Of a stretch of 30,167 bases of DNA, positions 17,776 through 26,058 are shown piece by piece. The notes beneath the pieces were generated by a model, which saw only the letters and a program-made list of their open reading frames with translations, searched no databases and was not told where the DNA came from. Made by a program: the position numbers and the translations under genes. Position 1 is the stretch's first letter; every line of letters starts with the position of its first letter. Source of the DNA: Ignavibacteria bacterium (GTDB taxonomy: Bacteria > Bacteroidota > Ignavibacteria > Tepidaquicellales > Tepidaquicellaceae); assembly GCA_016716125.1 (NCBI GenBank), contig JADJWZ010000001.1, positions 1 through 30,167 of the forward strand, given 5' to 3'.

Positions 17776-19791
17776 ATGAAAAAAATTATATTTATAATTT
17801 TCCTTTTACTTGTATTCGTTCCGGTTACATCTATAGCTCAATTCAATACAGAAAAAGGAAGTATACTGTGTTCACAAAAAAAATCATCTTCAGATTATAA
17901 TCTGTTTGATCTCGACTCACAAAATTCACCCAAACATTCTTTTGACGTTTTAAATTATGAGATCAATATTGATATAAGAAATTGTTTTATATCACCTTAT
18001 CCGAAATCATTTTCGGGTTATGTGACTGTGAGATTCAAAGCGGATTCCGTAATTAATTCAATTAATCTGAATGCAGTTAATACGTCATTAACAATTAATT
18101 CAGTCAGTCTGGACGGAGTTTCTTTTACACATACAAATAATGTGCTGAATATTGTTTTAAGCAGAACTTTCATTCCCGGTGAGATCGCCGAAGTAAAAAT
18201 CAGCTATCAGCATCTGAATGTATCTGATCAGGCATTTTATACAGGAAATGGCGGACTCTTTACTGACTGCGAACCTGAAGGAGCGAGGAAGTGGTTTCCA
18301 TGCTGGGATAAGCCATCCGATAAAGCGACTCTGGATATGACTGTAAAGGTGCCGGCTAACGTGAGGATTGGTTCGAACGGAAGACTCAACGACTCAACAG
18401 TTACAGGCGATACGATTTATTATCACTGGGTCAGCCGTGATCCTGTACCGACCTATCTTGTAGTACTGACAGGAAAAGTAAATTACAATATTAACATTGT
18501 TTACTGGAATAAATTATCAAATCCCTCTGACAGCATTCCAATCAGATTTTATTTTAACAACGGTGAGAATCCCGCCCCGATAAAAAATATTATAAAAGAT
18601 ATGACGACATATTTTTCACAGAAATTCGGAGAACATGGATTCGAGAAAAATGGATTTACAACTGCTCCTGCTCCGGGATTCAGTTGGGGAGGCATGGAAA
18701 ATCAGACTCTCACTACATTGTGCGCAAATTGCTGGAGTGAAAATCTTGTCTCGCATGAGTACGCGCATCAATGGTTCGGAGATATGATAACCTGCGCCAC
18801 ATGGGCTGACATATGGCTGAATGAAGGATTTGCAACATACAGCGAAGCGCTGTGGTTTGAGAAAACCGGCGGTTACAGTTCATATAAAAGCGACATCAAT
18901 TCAAGCGCAAGTTCTTATCTCTCTCAAAATCCCGGCTGGGCTATGTATAATCCGCAGTGGGCGATAATTACACCGAATACAAGTACGCTTTTCAATTATG
19001 CGATCACTTATGCCAAAGGCGCATGTGTACTGCATATGCTGAGATATGTAGTAGGTGACTCTGCCGCTTTTTTTAATATTGTCAGATCTTATGCGACGGA
19101 TACATCAGACTTCAAATATAAAAGCGCAACTACCGACGACTTTGCTGCAAAGATCAGTCAGGCATATGGTCAGGATCTTACATGGTTTATAGAACAGTGG
19201 GTAAAGCAGCCCAATCATCCGGTGTATCAGAATTTCTATCAGTTTACAAACCTCGGAAGCGGTTTATGGAAAGTTGCTTTCCATGCGAGACAGACTCAGA
19301 CAAATACACCTTTTCATAAGATGCCGCTTGTGTTAAAAATTTCATTTTCGACGGGACCGGATACAACCGTGAAAGTAATGAATGATATTAACGATCAGGT
19401 ATTCAGCTGGAATTTCGACAGGCAGCCGACTGCGTTTACTTTTGATCCTGACAATGACATAGTCCTGAAACAGGGCACGACACAGCCGGGAATTGTAAAT
19501 GTAAACTCAGCTACTAATGAAATACCCGGTCAATATGTCCTTTATCAGAATTATCCAAACCCGTTCAATCCGGTAACTTCAATAAATTTCGATCTGCCGG
19601 TAAATGAAGAAGTCGAATTAAGAATTTTTGATATAAACGGGAAAATTATTGAGACTCTGATGAACGGGGAACTTTCTGCAGGCAGTTACAAAATTTTATG
19701 GAATGGTAATAACTATCCGAGCGGAATATATTTTTATTCATTGATTACAAAAAATTATACATCAGTCAGAAAATTGATGCTGGTAAAATAA
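17776..19791 (+). CDS. Secreted M1-family metallo-aminopeptidase with T9SS sorting domain
   Basis: The frame is intact, 671 residues from ATG 17776, signal peptide about 1-22. The M1 N-terminal beta domain (YEINIDIRN, FSGYVTVRFKA) is followed by the catalytic domain. There GGMEN (305-309) binds the substrate N-terminus, and zinc is held by HEYAH (His327, His331) and Glu350 in NEGFATYSE, the HExxH-x18-E pattern. Y-containing segment ITYAKGACVLHMLRYVVG supplies the usual active-site region. The last 85 or so residues are a T9SS type A domain (YQNYPNPFNPVTSINFD, SGIYFYSLITKN). It should remove N-terminal amino acids from peptides outside the cell, in peptide scavenging. No Shine-Dalgarno site is visible. 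Confidence 0.95.
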   Translation: MKKIIFIIFLLLVFVPVTSIAQFNTEKGSILCSQKKSSSDYNLFDLDSQNSPKHSFDVLNYEINIDIRNCFISPYPKSFSGYVTVRFKADSVINSINLNAVNTSLTINSVSLDGVSFTHTNNVLNIVLSRTFIPGEIAEVKISYQHLNVSDQAFYTGNGGLFTDCEPEGARKWFPCWDKPSDKATLDMTVKVPANVRIGSNGRLNDSTVTGDTIYYHWVSRDPVPTYLVVLTGKVNYNINIVYWNKLSNPSDSIPIRFYFNNGENPAPIKNIIKDMTTYFSQKFGEHGFEKNGFTTAPAPGFSWGGMENQTLTTLCANCWSENLVSHEYAHQWFGDMITCATWADIWLNEGFATYSEALWFEKTGGYSSYKSDINSSASSYLSQNPGWAMYNPQWAIITPNTSTLFNYAITYAKGACVLHMLRYVVGDSAAFFNIVRSYATDTSDFKYKSATTDDFAAKISQAYGQDLTWFIEQWVKQPNHPVYQNFYQFTNLGSGLWKVAFHARQTQTNTPFHKMPLVLKISFSTGPDTTVKVMNDINDQVFSWNFDRQPTAFTFDPDNDIVLKQGTTQPGIVNVNSATNEIPGQYVLYQNYPNPFNPVTSINFDLPVNEEVELRIFDINGKIIETLMNGELSAGSYKILWNGNNYPSGIYFYSLITKNYTSVRKLMLVK

Positions 19792-19863
19792 CATCAATTT
19801 TTATTGCTTAAATATTAATTTGAGAAAAATATTCTGTAGAAATTTTTCCTGATTGAAATTTCA

Positions 19864-19921
19864 GTGGGGTGATATTTCCCGAAAATTAATTTTTGTGGGA
19901 TAATATTTCCAAAAATATTAA
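19864..19921 (+). repeat. Imperfect tandem direct repeat upstream of the choice-of-anchor V gene
   Basis: Two copies of about 26 bases begin GTGGGGTGATATTTCCC (19864-19880) and GTGGGATAATATTTCCA (19895-19911) and continue with A-rich tails ending in ATTAA. The period is 31 bases, close to three helical turns. Each copy has partial dyad symmetry around its ATAT core (TGG...CCA). They lie about 70-125 bases before the start at 19989, a natural place for an operator. Confidence 0.6.
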
Positions 19922-19988
19922 CAAAACATCATATTTTTTCTGGTATGCTAATTGAAGTAGTGTAAAGAAAAAAATTAAACACAACAAA

Positions 19989-20783
19989 ATGAAAAAATCA
20001 GTTTTTATTTCAGCAGTTATTTTTACAATTATACTTTTTACCAATGTAATGGTATATACTTCTGAAGATGGATTTACCGGAAGGACAAGAAAAACGAGTA
20101 CGACCGGCTGTTCATGTCATACACAAAATACAAACATATCAGGAGTATTTTCAGGACCGGATACTGTAATAGCGGGACAGACGGTTGTTTTCAGTTTTAC
20201 TATTAACAGGTCAGGTTCAAATGCCGGCGGCGGAGTTGATATTGCAACACGGCTCGGATCACTTGCAACAGGACCCGGAGCATCTTATCTAAAATTACAA
20301 AACGGAGAACTTACACATCGAAGCCCGCTGAATTTGTCAAGCGGAAGTTTTACGGGACAGTTCAATTATACTGCACCAGTAGTTCCCGGAACAGATTCAT
20401 TATGGATCAGCGAAGTCGTTGGATTTTCAAACGGCTGGAACTGGGGATCGGAAAAAAAGATAGTGGTAAGGAATCTTGTAGGTATTAACAATATTAACAA
20501 TCCGGTTTATTACAGGTTAAATCAAAATTTTCCCAATCCTTTCAATCCATCGACAAATATAAATTTTGAAATACCTAAATCCGAATTTGTAAGTTTAAAA
20601 GTATTTGATGTATCGGGAAAGGAAATTTCAACACTGGTAAATGAGAATCTGCAGGCAGGTCAGTATAATATCAGGTTTGATGCCGGCAGAAATTCTGATC
20701 ATCAGCTCTCAAGCGGAATATATTATTATACTCTGAGCACAGAGAGTTTTATTGAAACAAAAAAAATGATGCTCGTCAAGTAA
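19989..20783 (+). CDS. Choice-of-anchor V domain protein with T9SS sorting domain
   Basis: The frame is intact, 264 residues. Residues 1-25 form a signal peptide. The mature part opens GFTGRTRKTSTTGCSCH (Cys41, Cys43, His44) and continues FSGPDTVIAGQTVVFSFTIN, GGGVDIATRLGSLATGPGAS and WISEVVGFSNGWNWGSEKKI. This is the Reelin-like choice-of-anchor V domain, which usually carries a Cys-His element near its start and forms a beta sandwich. The Cys-x-Cys-His group could bind a metal; it is one residue short of a heme CxxCH site. Residues 174-264 form a T9SS domain with NQNFPNPFNPSTNINFEIP. The likely role is a cell-surface structural or binding protein. Confidence 0.85.
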   Translation: MKKSVFISAVIFTIILFTNVMVYTSEDGFTGRTRKTSTTGCSCHTQNTNISGVFSGPDTVIAGQTVVFSFTINRSGSNAGGGVDIATRLGSLATGPGASYLKLQNGELTHRSPLNLSSGSFTGQFNYTAPVVPGTDSLWISEVVGFSNGWNWGSEKKIVVRNLVGINNINNPVYYRLNQNFPNPFNPSTNINFEIPKSEFVSLKVFDVSGKEISTLVNENLQAGQYNIRFDAGRNSDHQLSSGIYYYTLSTESFIETKKMMLVK

Positions 20784-20811
20784 TTGTATAAAAATATTTA
20801 TCGAAAGTTTT

Positions 20812-20870
20812 AAATGTACTGTGCGCAATGTTTAATATGAAATGAACATTGTGTAAAGTACATTTTGTTT
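20812..20870 (+). terminator. Terminator hairpin after the choice-of-anchor V gene
   Basis: AAATGTACT then GTGCGCAATGTT (20812-20832) pairs with AACATTGTGTAAAGTACATTT (20845-20864 with one edge base) with a few internal mismatches; TTGTTTTA follows. It begins 29 bases after the stop. It shares the core AATGTTTAATATG with the hairpin at 16391. Confidence 0.65.
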
Positions 20871-21048
20871 TATGACATGAATTATTTCTCTTCCGAATTA
20901 CTTTGCAATCTGAAGACGAAAGACATACACCGGATAGGTTTATGAAAACATTAGAATAATATTTAAATGGAAATGCAAAGTAGATAAAGTTAAATTTGGG
21001 AAATTATAAAACAGATAATTTTTTTGAAATATACTACAACAGTAAATT

Positions 21049-21522
21049 ATGGAAAAAACGGAAAAGCTTTTATCCTATGCTGTCATAACAGGCGAGTGGG
21101 ATAATAGTAATAAAGACATCAATGCTGCCAAATTACTGACATTGAGACAGATAGAAAAATTTGAAGAAATAGTTGCAGATGATGAGAGCTGGAAAAAGCT
21201 GACAGAGATTTTTAACAGCGGAAGGGAAACTGACGCATGGCTTGCGCTGGACTGGCCGGACGGATTTGATGAGCTTATACTTTGTCTTCCTATGTGTAAA
21301 CTTGTTGATTTTGTATGCAGTGAGTGTACGATCGGCAGGAGACAGGAAAATAATTCATGCGCAAATGATTTTTCACTTTTTGGATATATTGCCGAACTGC
21401 TGAAAGCAACTGACAAAAATAATCTGCTTGAGCACATAGGCTCAATTAAAAAGCTCCTCCTTATTGAAAATTTTAAATGGAACATTTCTAAAAGGAAATT
21501 GGAAGAAGTGATAAAAGATTAA
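21049..21522 (+). CDS. Hypothetical cytoplasmic protein with a cysteine cluster
   Basis: The frame is intact, 157 residues. It begins MEKTEKLLSYAVITGEWDN and contains two tryptophan/aspartate-rich segments (WLALDWPDGFDELI) and a cysteine cluster: LCLPMCKLVDFVCSECTIGR followed 8 residues later by SCANDFSLFG. The arrangement C-x3-C-x7-C-x2-C-x9-C could bind zinc or an iron-sulfur centre. There is no signal peptide or membrane segment. I do not recognise a family. It stands alone between exported-protein genes, with the start 265 bases after the previous stop and a convergent T9SS gene downstream. Confidence 0.7.
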   Translation: MEKTEKLLSYAVITGEWDNSNKDINAAKLLTLRQIEKFEEIVADDESWKKLTEIFNSGRETDAWLALDWPDGFDELILCLPMCKLVDFVCSECTIGRRQENNSCANDFSLFGYIAELLKATDKNNLLEHIGSIKKLLLIENFKWNISKRKLEEVIKD

Positions 21523-21704
21523 CCTAATGATTTACTGATTACTTTTTTATACTTCCTGCTCATTACTCATTCTTCTTTGTGTTTAGAATTGTTAGTTTAT
21601 TCTGTCAAAGTTTGGAAGTTCGGGAATAATCAGATAGCTTCATTGCTATGCTCTTTGCTAAAAAATTTATTTGACATTCGCAATTCGTCATTTGAAATTT
21701 GATA

Positions 21705-23302
21705 TTATCTTATCAGCACCATTCGTTTCGTCTCCGAAAAATTACCTGCGGTTAATTTATAAAAATAAACTCCGCTTGCAATATTACTTCCGTCGAATTT
21801 TACTTCATATCTTCCGGCGCTTTGCTTTTCATTTACGAGTTCAGCTACTTCATTTCCGAGGATGTCATACACACTTAACTCTGCAAATCCGGTGAAAGGT
21901 AACTCGTAACTGATAACTGTCTCTGGATTAAATGGATTTGGAAAATTCTGACGGAGTTTAAATCCGTCCGGTGAAAAATTTTCAGCATTATTTTTTATAT
22001 CAACTGTAGTGAAGTTATTATCAAACACATTTTTCACATAAGCTGCGGTTTGTTTGAGTTTTGTAACGCTGTTTAGATTATTTATTCCCTGACTTACTAT
22101 CTGAGCAAAGACGATGGTCTGAGTATCGCCGGGATTGATATTCATTCTCCGATATTCATTTGAAGTCTTCTGTTCCCATAGCTTTGTAATGTATATTGAT
22201 TCCATCCTGTACCTGTTTCAGGATCACCATTATAGGGAAATTTTGTAATAGTATTCGTAATAGGATTTATCCAGTTTTCACCATTTCCTTTTATACCGTG
22301 CATAGTTAAATAGACCTCTTGATAATTTCTAGGATTTCCACCGGATGGATCTGCATTTGTATAAGAATGAAATGAACTCATATTAATTTCCTTATAACCG
22401 GTTTTAATTTTTCTTCTTTGTCCAGGTGTAAATGTATATACGGTATCATCGGGATCTCCTGTAAAAACTTCAGGTCCCTTCAAAACAAGGAATGCAAAAG
22501 CCGGCGGAGTGTTTCCGTAATTAAAAGTATTTGGAGAGCAATATGCAAATCCTAAATTCAATATACTATCACAGCCGATTGCAATATCAATTTCCGACTT
22601 TTCATCTGACCAGATAGTTATAAAAGCATCATTCCAGGGAAGGTTGTTTTTATTGATGATCTTATATTCTGAGAAAATAACATTTCGGAGTTCTGTCGGA
22701 GGATAGTCATTATAACACCAGTTTGTAACCTGTACTTGTGCTTTTAATGGTGCAGTACTGCCAATATTATTTGTATGTGACTCCGGATAACCGTCTGTCA
22801 TTGAATAAAATAAAGTTTGTGTTCCCGGTAGGAAAGGTTTGCCTGCAGAATCAAGATAAGCGCCTTGTTCAATAGGCCAGTTAAGATAATCTTCACTTAA
22901 AGTGTCTCCTTTGACAATTTTATAAACTTTGAATTCGGGATCATCTTTTCCCTCGGGTTTGCCATTTGAATTTATAAAGCCTGGTAAAAATTCATATGAA
23001 TATTTAACAATGGCTACTAGTGTATCATTTGCTACTTTTCCGCCAAGCCATATTCCTGATGCATATCTTAAAAAATTAGTTGTACCGTTTGGCCATACAA
23101 AACCACCATTGCTGATTATTTGATTACGGTTAAATGAACCATTATTTACAAAATATGTGCTGATGTTATTTCCATCGAGCTGCTTATAACTGATGACGGC
23201 AGGTGCGTTTGGCAGTTTGTCAGGTTTATTATCAATAAAATAAAATGACATTAACATTATTCCCAAAAATATTATTGTAGTGAGTTGTATTTTTTTATTC
23301 AT
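21705..23302 (-). CDS. Large secreted protein with T9SS sorting domain, one frameshift
   Basis: From ATG 23302: MNKKIQLTTIIFLGIMLMSF is a signal-anchor or signal peptide. The body contains YASGIWLGGKVANDTLVAIV, AQVQVTNWCYNDYPPTELRN and SDEKSEIDIAIGCDSILNLG; this last segment is recurrent in large T9SS cargo of this lineage (SDxDxG...GCDxxL.LG). The frame breaks near 22150: LQMNIGE in one frame is followed by RMNINPGDTQTIVFAQIVSQ in another, and the combined text is what this family shows. The end is the sorting domain FKLRQNFPNPFNPETVISYE with SGVYFYKLTAGNF. Corrected length is about 532 residues. No catalytic motif is visible; function unknown. Confidence 0.82.
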
Positions 23303-23340
23303 GATTTATTTGTAAAAATTTTTTGTACTGCCATTTACAT

Positions 23341-23368
23341 GGATTCCTGCATACGCAAGGAATGACAA
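23341..23368. repeat. Short palindromic intergenic repeat
   Basis: GGATTCCTGCATACGCAAGG then AATGACA folds as ATTCCTGC/GCAAGGAAT with one mismatch. Sequences of the form ATTCCTGC...GCAGGAATGACA are a widespread intergenic repeat type. It lies just upstream of the minus-strand T9SS gene. Confidence 0.5.
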
Positions 23369-23664
23369 AATTTGGTGGTTCAAGAATTCAGAGGAAGTTG
23401 CTTTACTTCTCCCGTTCTTAATATTTCGCAACATTACTTCTTGCATAAGTTTTTTGACAATTCTTTATAGTGAATTTATAATTATGTTAAGTAATAAGCA
23501 AAGATTTATTTTCGCGTTTTGAGTGGTTTTTTTGATTGAAAAAGAGTCTGGAATTTTTAAAAACAGCGATTAAAGCTTTTAATCAGCAAAAAAGCCGCTA
23601 TTTTCTTCGGAAAGGAATTTCGGTTTGTTGGATTTTTAAAGGTTTTAAATTAATAAATAAAAAT

Positions 23665-23706
23665 AAAAAACCCGGTGAAGGAGAGGGAATACACCGGGTT
23701 TTTTTA
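23665..23706. terminator. Strong intrinsic terminator, works in either direction, no adjacent gene
   Basis: AAAAACCCGGTG (ending 23677) pairs with CACCGGGTTTTTTT (23693-23706) over a 14-base loop. A-run on the left and T-run on the right allow termination on both strands. The nearest plus-strand gene upstream ends over 2 kb away, so it may close a short untranslated transcript. Confidence 0.75.
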
Positions 23707-24045
23707 CTAACTGTTATGTTCTGGAAAACATAACCCCCAAATAAATTATCAATGTTCAATTTTAAATGTTCAATTCCTTAATTATTTCAGATCACTCACT
23801 TTTATATTTCATATAATCCTTTAATTTTAAAAGATGAATTCCCAGTTCTTTTTATATACTAATTTACATAAAAGAAATATCCATTCCACTATTTTACTGT
23901 CGCAAAATTCATGCCATAATAAACTCAGAAATTATTTCAATATAAGTATCTAAAAATTTACGTGTGATTTATTTCTACATATTTCAAAAAAAATTGAGTA
24001 ATAATTCACTAAACATTCAGAATCATTTTATATATTTTTGCAGAC

Positions 24046-25384
24046 ATGGATAGTGAATTCAGAATTTTAGTAGTGGATGACGAACCGAATTCCACAAAGC
24101 TAATGCGTAAAATACTTTCTGCAGGCGGATACAATGCAGATGAAGAGAACAGCAGTGTTAAGGCGCTTGAGAAAATTTCAAACGGAGATTATGATCTTGT
24201 AATTTCCGATCTGCAAATGCCTGGTGTATCCGGACTTGATTTACTTAAAGCAAAACCGCAGCATACGAATTTTATAATAGTGACGGGTTTTAGTTCCGTA
24301 GACTCTGCGGTTGAGTCTATGAAAAGCGGAGCATATGATTATCTCAGCAAGCCATTTAACATTGACGAGTTCAAAATCAAAGTTAAGAAAGCTCTTGAAA
24401 ATATAAAATTAAATAAACAGCTAAGGGATCTTAAGAACGAGATTGATAAGAATTACAGCTTCGAAACATAATAGGAAGAAGCAGAAAAATGCTGAATGTT
24501 TTCTGAAATGATAAAGAATGTTGCGGGAACGAAAGTGAACGTATTTATAGAAGGTCAGAGCGGAACGGGAAAGAACTTGTTTCGAAGGCGATTCATAAAA
24601 CAGTCAGCGGGCTGGAGAATTCTTTTGTGGCGATCAACTGCAGCGCTATTCCGGAGAATCTGCTCGAGAGTGAATTATTTGGTCATACCAAGGGAGCATT
24701 TACAGGCGCAACTGAAAATCAGAAAGGTGTATTTGAACAGGCAAACGGCGGTACACTTTTGCTGGATGAAATTGCTGATATGCCGATCCATCTTCAGTCA
24801 AAACTCCTGAGAGTAATAGAAAACTGGGAGATCAAACCTATCGGAAGCGATAAGGTAAAAAAAATAGATGTAAGATTAATTTCAGCAACAAATCAAAACA
24901 TTAAGGAGCTGATAAAAGAAAAAAAATTCAGAGAAGATCTTTATTACAGAATTTCAACAGTAACAATAACGATGCCTACACTGAATGAAAGAAAAGATGA
25001 TATTCCATTGCTGACAGATCACATTCTTAAGAAGCTATCCGTTAGATATGACAAAAATTTTTCTATTGATGCAGAAGGTCTTGTTTTTTTAATGGAACTT
25101 GACTGGAAAGGAAATATAAGGGAGCTGGAGAATGTACTTGAAAGAACAGCGCTTACATCAGCTGAAAATATTATCCGCAAAAAAGACTTCAAACTTTCTG
25201 TTTCAGGTTCAGAGCATTTAAGCGACGGCATATCTAATATTACGGGAGGATTAAAGGAACTGGAAAAATATATATAAATAAAATACTTGATGAGAATAAC
25301 TGGAACAAACAAAAAGCAGCTCAGATACTTGGAATAGACCGCAAGACTTTGTACAAAAAAATAAGAGAGTATAATCTGGAATAA
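24046..25384 (+). CDS. Sigma-54-dependent NtrC-family response regulator, frameshifted
   Basis: The receiver domain (residues 1-120) has Asp11/Asp12 (VVDDE), phospho-acceptor Asp55 (VISDLQMPG), Thr80 and Lys102 (SKPF). After shifts near 24468 and 24500 and in the GGGAAAG run at 24570 comes the AAA+ domain: Walker A EGQSGTGK, GAFTGA loop (24693-24710) that contacts sigma-54, Walker B GGTLLLDEIADM, RLISATNQ and the R-finger region FREDLYYRIS. After a last shift in the A run near 25270 the Fis-type helix-turn-helix reads NWNKQKAAQILGIDRKTLYK, with stop 25382-25384. Corrected length is about 446 residues. It activates sigma-54 promoters when phosphorylated. No kinase gene adjoins it. Confidence 0.93.
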
Positions 25385-25657
25385 GCAATCCAGCCGGATT
25401 GTTTATCATGTAAATCCATTCCACCGCACAAAATCCTACCTTAGTTTTAATAATACCGGTATTTTATAATAGCGTTCATTTTTTACTCATTTCCGCATAA
25501 AGACAAAAGTAAACATGTTAATGTTGAAAAATTCCCCACAAAATAAATATCAGTCCATTTTAAATTAAAAAACCACAAGATTTTCGCAAAAATAGCTTAA
25601 AAATTCAGCATGTATGGCATATATATTGAGTTATTAAAAGTGAATTTAAGTGTTGTT

Positions 25658-26049
25658 ATGCAAAGTGGAGAAGAAAAATTCACATAATATGTGCTGATAA
25701 GTATTTAAGCATATTAATTCAGAAAAAATTAGAACTGCAGGGTTTCAGTGTTTCATTTTCAGATGAATCGGATCTTAATGAAGAGAAAATAATTAATCTC
25801 AATGATGATATTGATTGTTTCATAATAGATTCCGGAATGGATGAATATTTATTTATAAAGCTGAAGATGAGATTTAAAATTCATCATACATTTTTTTACC
25901 TCTCCCCTGGAAAGTGAGAAGAATGAGAAAAATGACAGGTATAGAGAATATTTTCCGAGCCGTTGAGACTATGATTATTTCAAACACTGGACAGTGTTTT
26001 TAAAAAAAAGATATTGGAATATAGAATTAAAAAATATAGTTTTAAGTAA
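25658..26049 (+). CDS. Receiver-domain-only protein, frameshifted
   Basis: From ATG 25658 and after a shift in the A run near 25675: KIHIICADKYLSILIQKKLE, LQGFSVSFSDESDLNEEKII and DDIDCFIIDSGMDEYLFIKL. This follows the beta-alpha layout of CheY-like receivers, with Asp in FIIDSGM at the phosphorylation position. Further shifts give DYDYFKTLDSVFKKK and a lysine-rich end at 26049. The usual acidic pair after strand 1 appears as a single Asp (CAD), so it may be atypical. Length of about 130 residues fits a single receiver with no output domain. It begins 10 bases before the multiheme cytochrome gene, so the two are probably co-transcribed. Confidence 0.55.
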
Positions 26050-26058
26050 TATTTCATT

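Larger units (their letters stand above)
23303..24045. other. 743-bp gene-poor region with several hairpins
   Basis: I see no convincing protein gene here. It holds the short repeat at 23341, an orphan terminator at 23665-23706, a GTTATGTT/AACATAAC hairpin (23713-23734), and an 11-bp direct repeat AATGTTCAATT at 23751-23761 and 23765-23775. The rest is AT-rich and must contain promoters for the two divergent flanking genes. A small RNA ending at the terminator is possible. Confidence 0.5.

Noticed and set aside
21075..21485. 136-codon minus-strand frame
   Set aside because: It is the serine-rich antisense shadow of the intact 157-residue plus-strand gene.
23536..23733. 65-codon plus-strand frame
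   Set aside because: It runs through a strong terminator hairpin and the following hairpin, and has no ribosome site or family pattern.
25615..25630. Possible sigma-54 promoter TGGCATATATATTGAG before the receiver gene
   Set aside because: The -24 GG part and the spacing are right, but the normally invariant GC of the -12 element is missing, so I do not call it.
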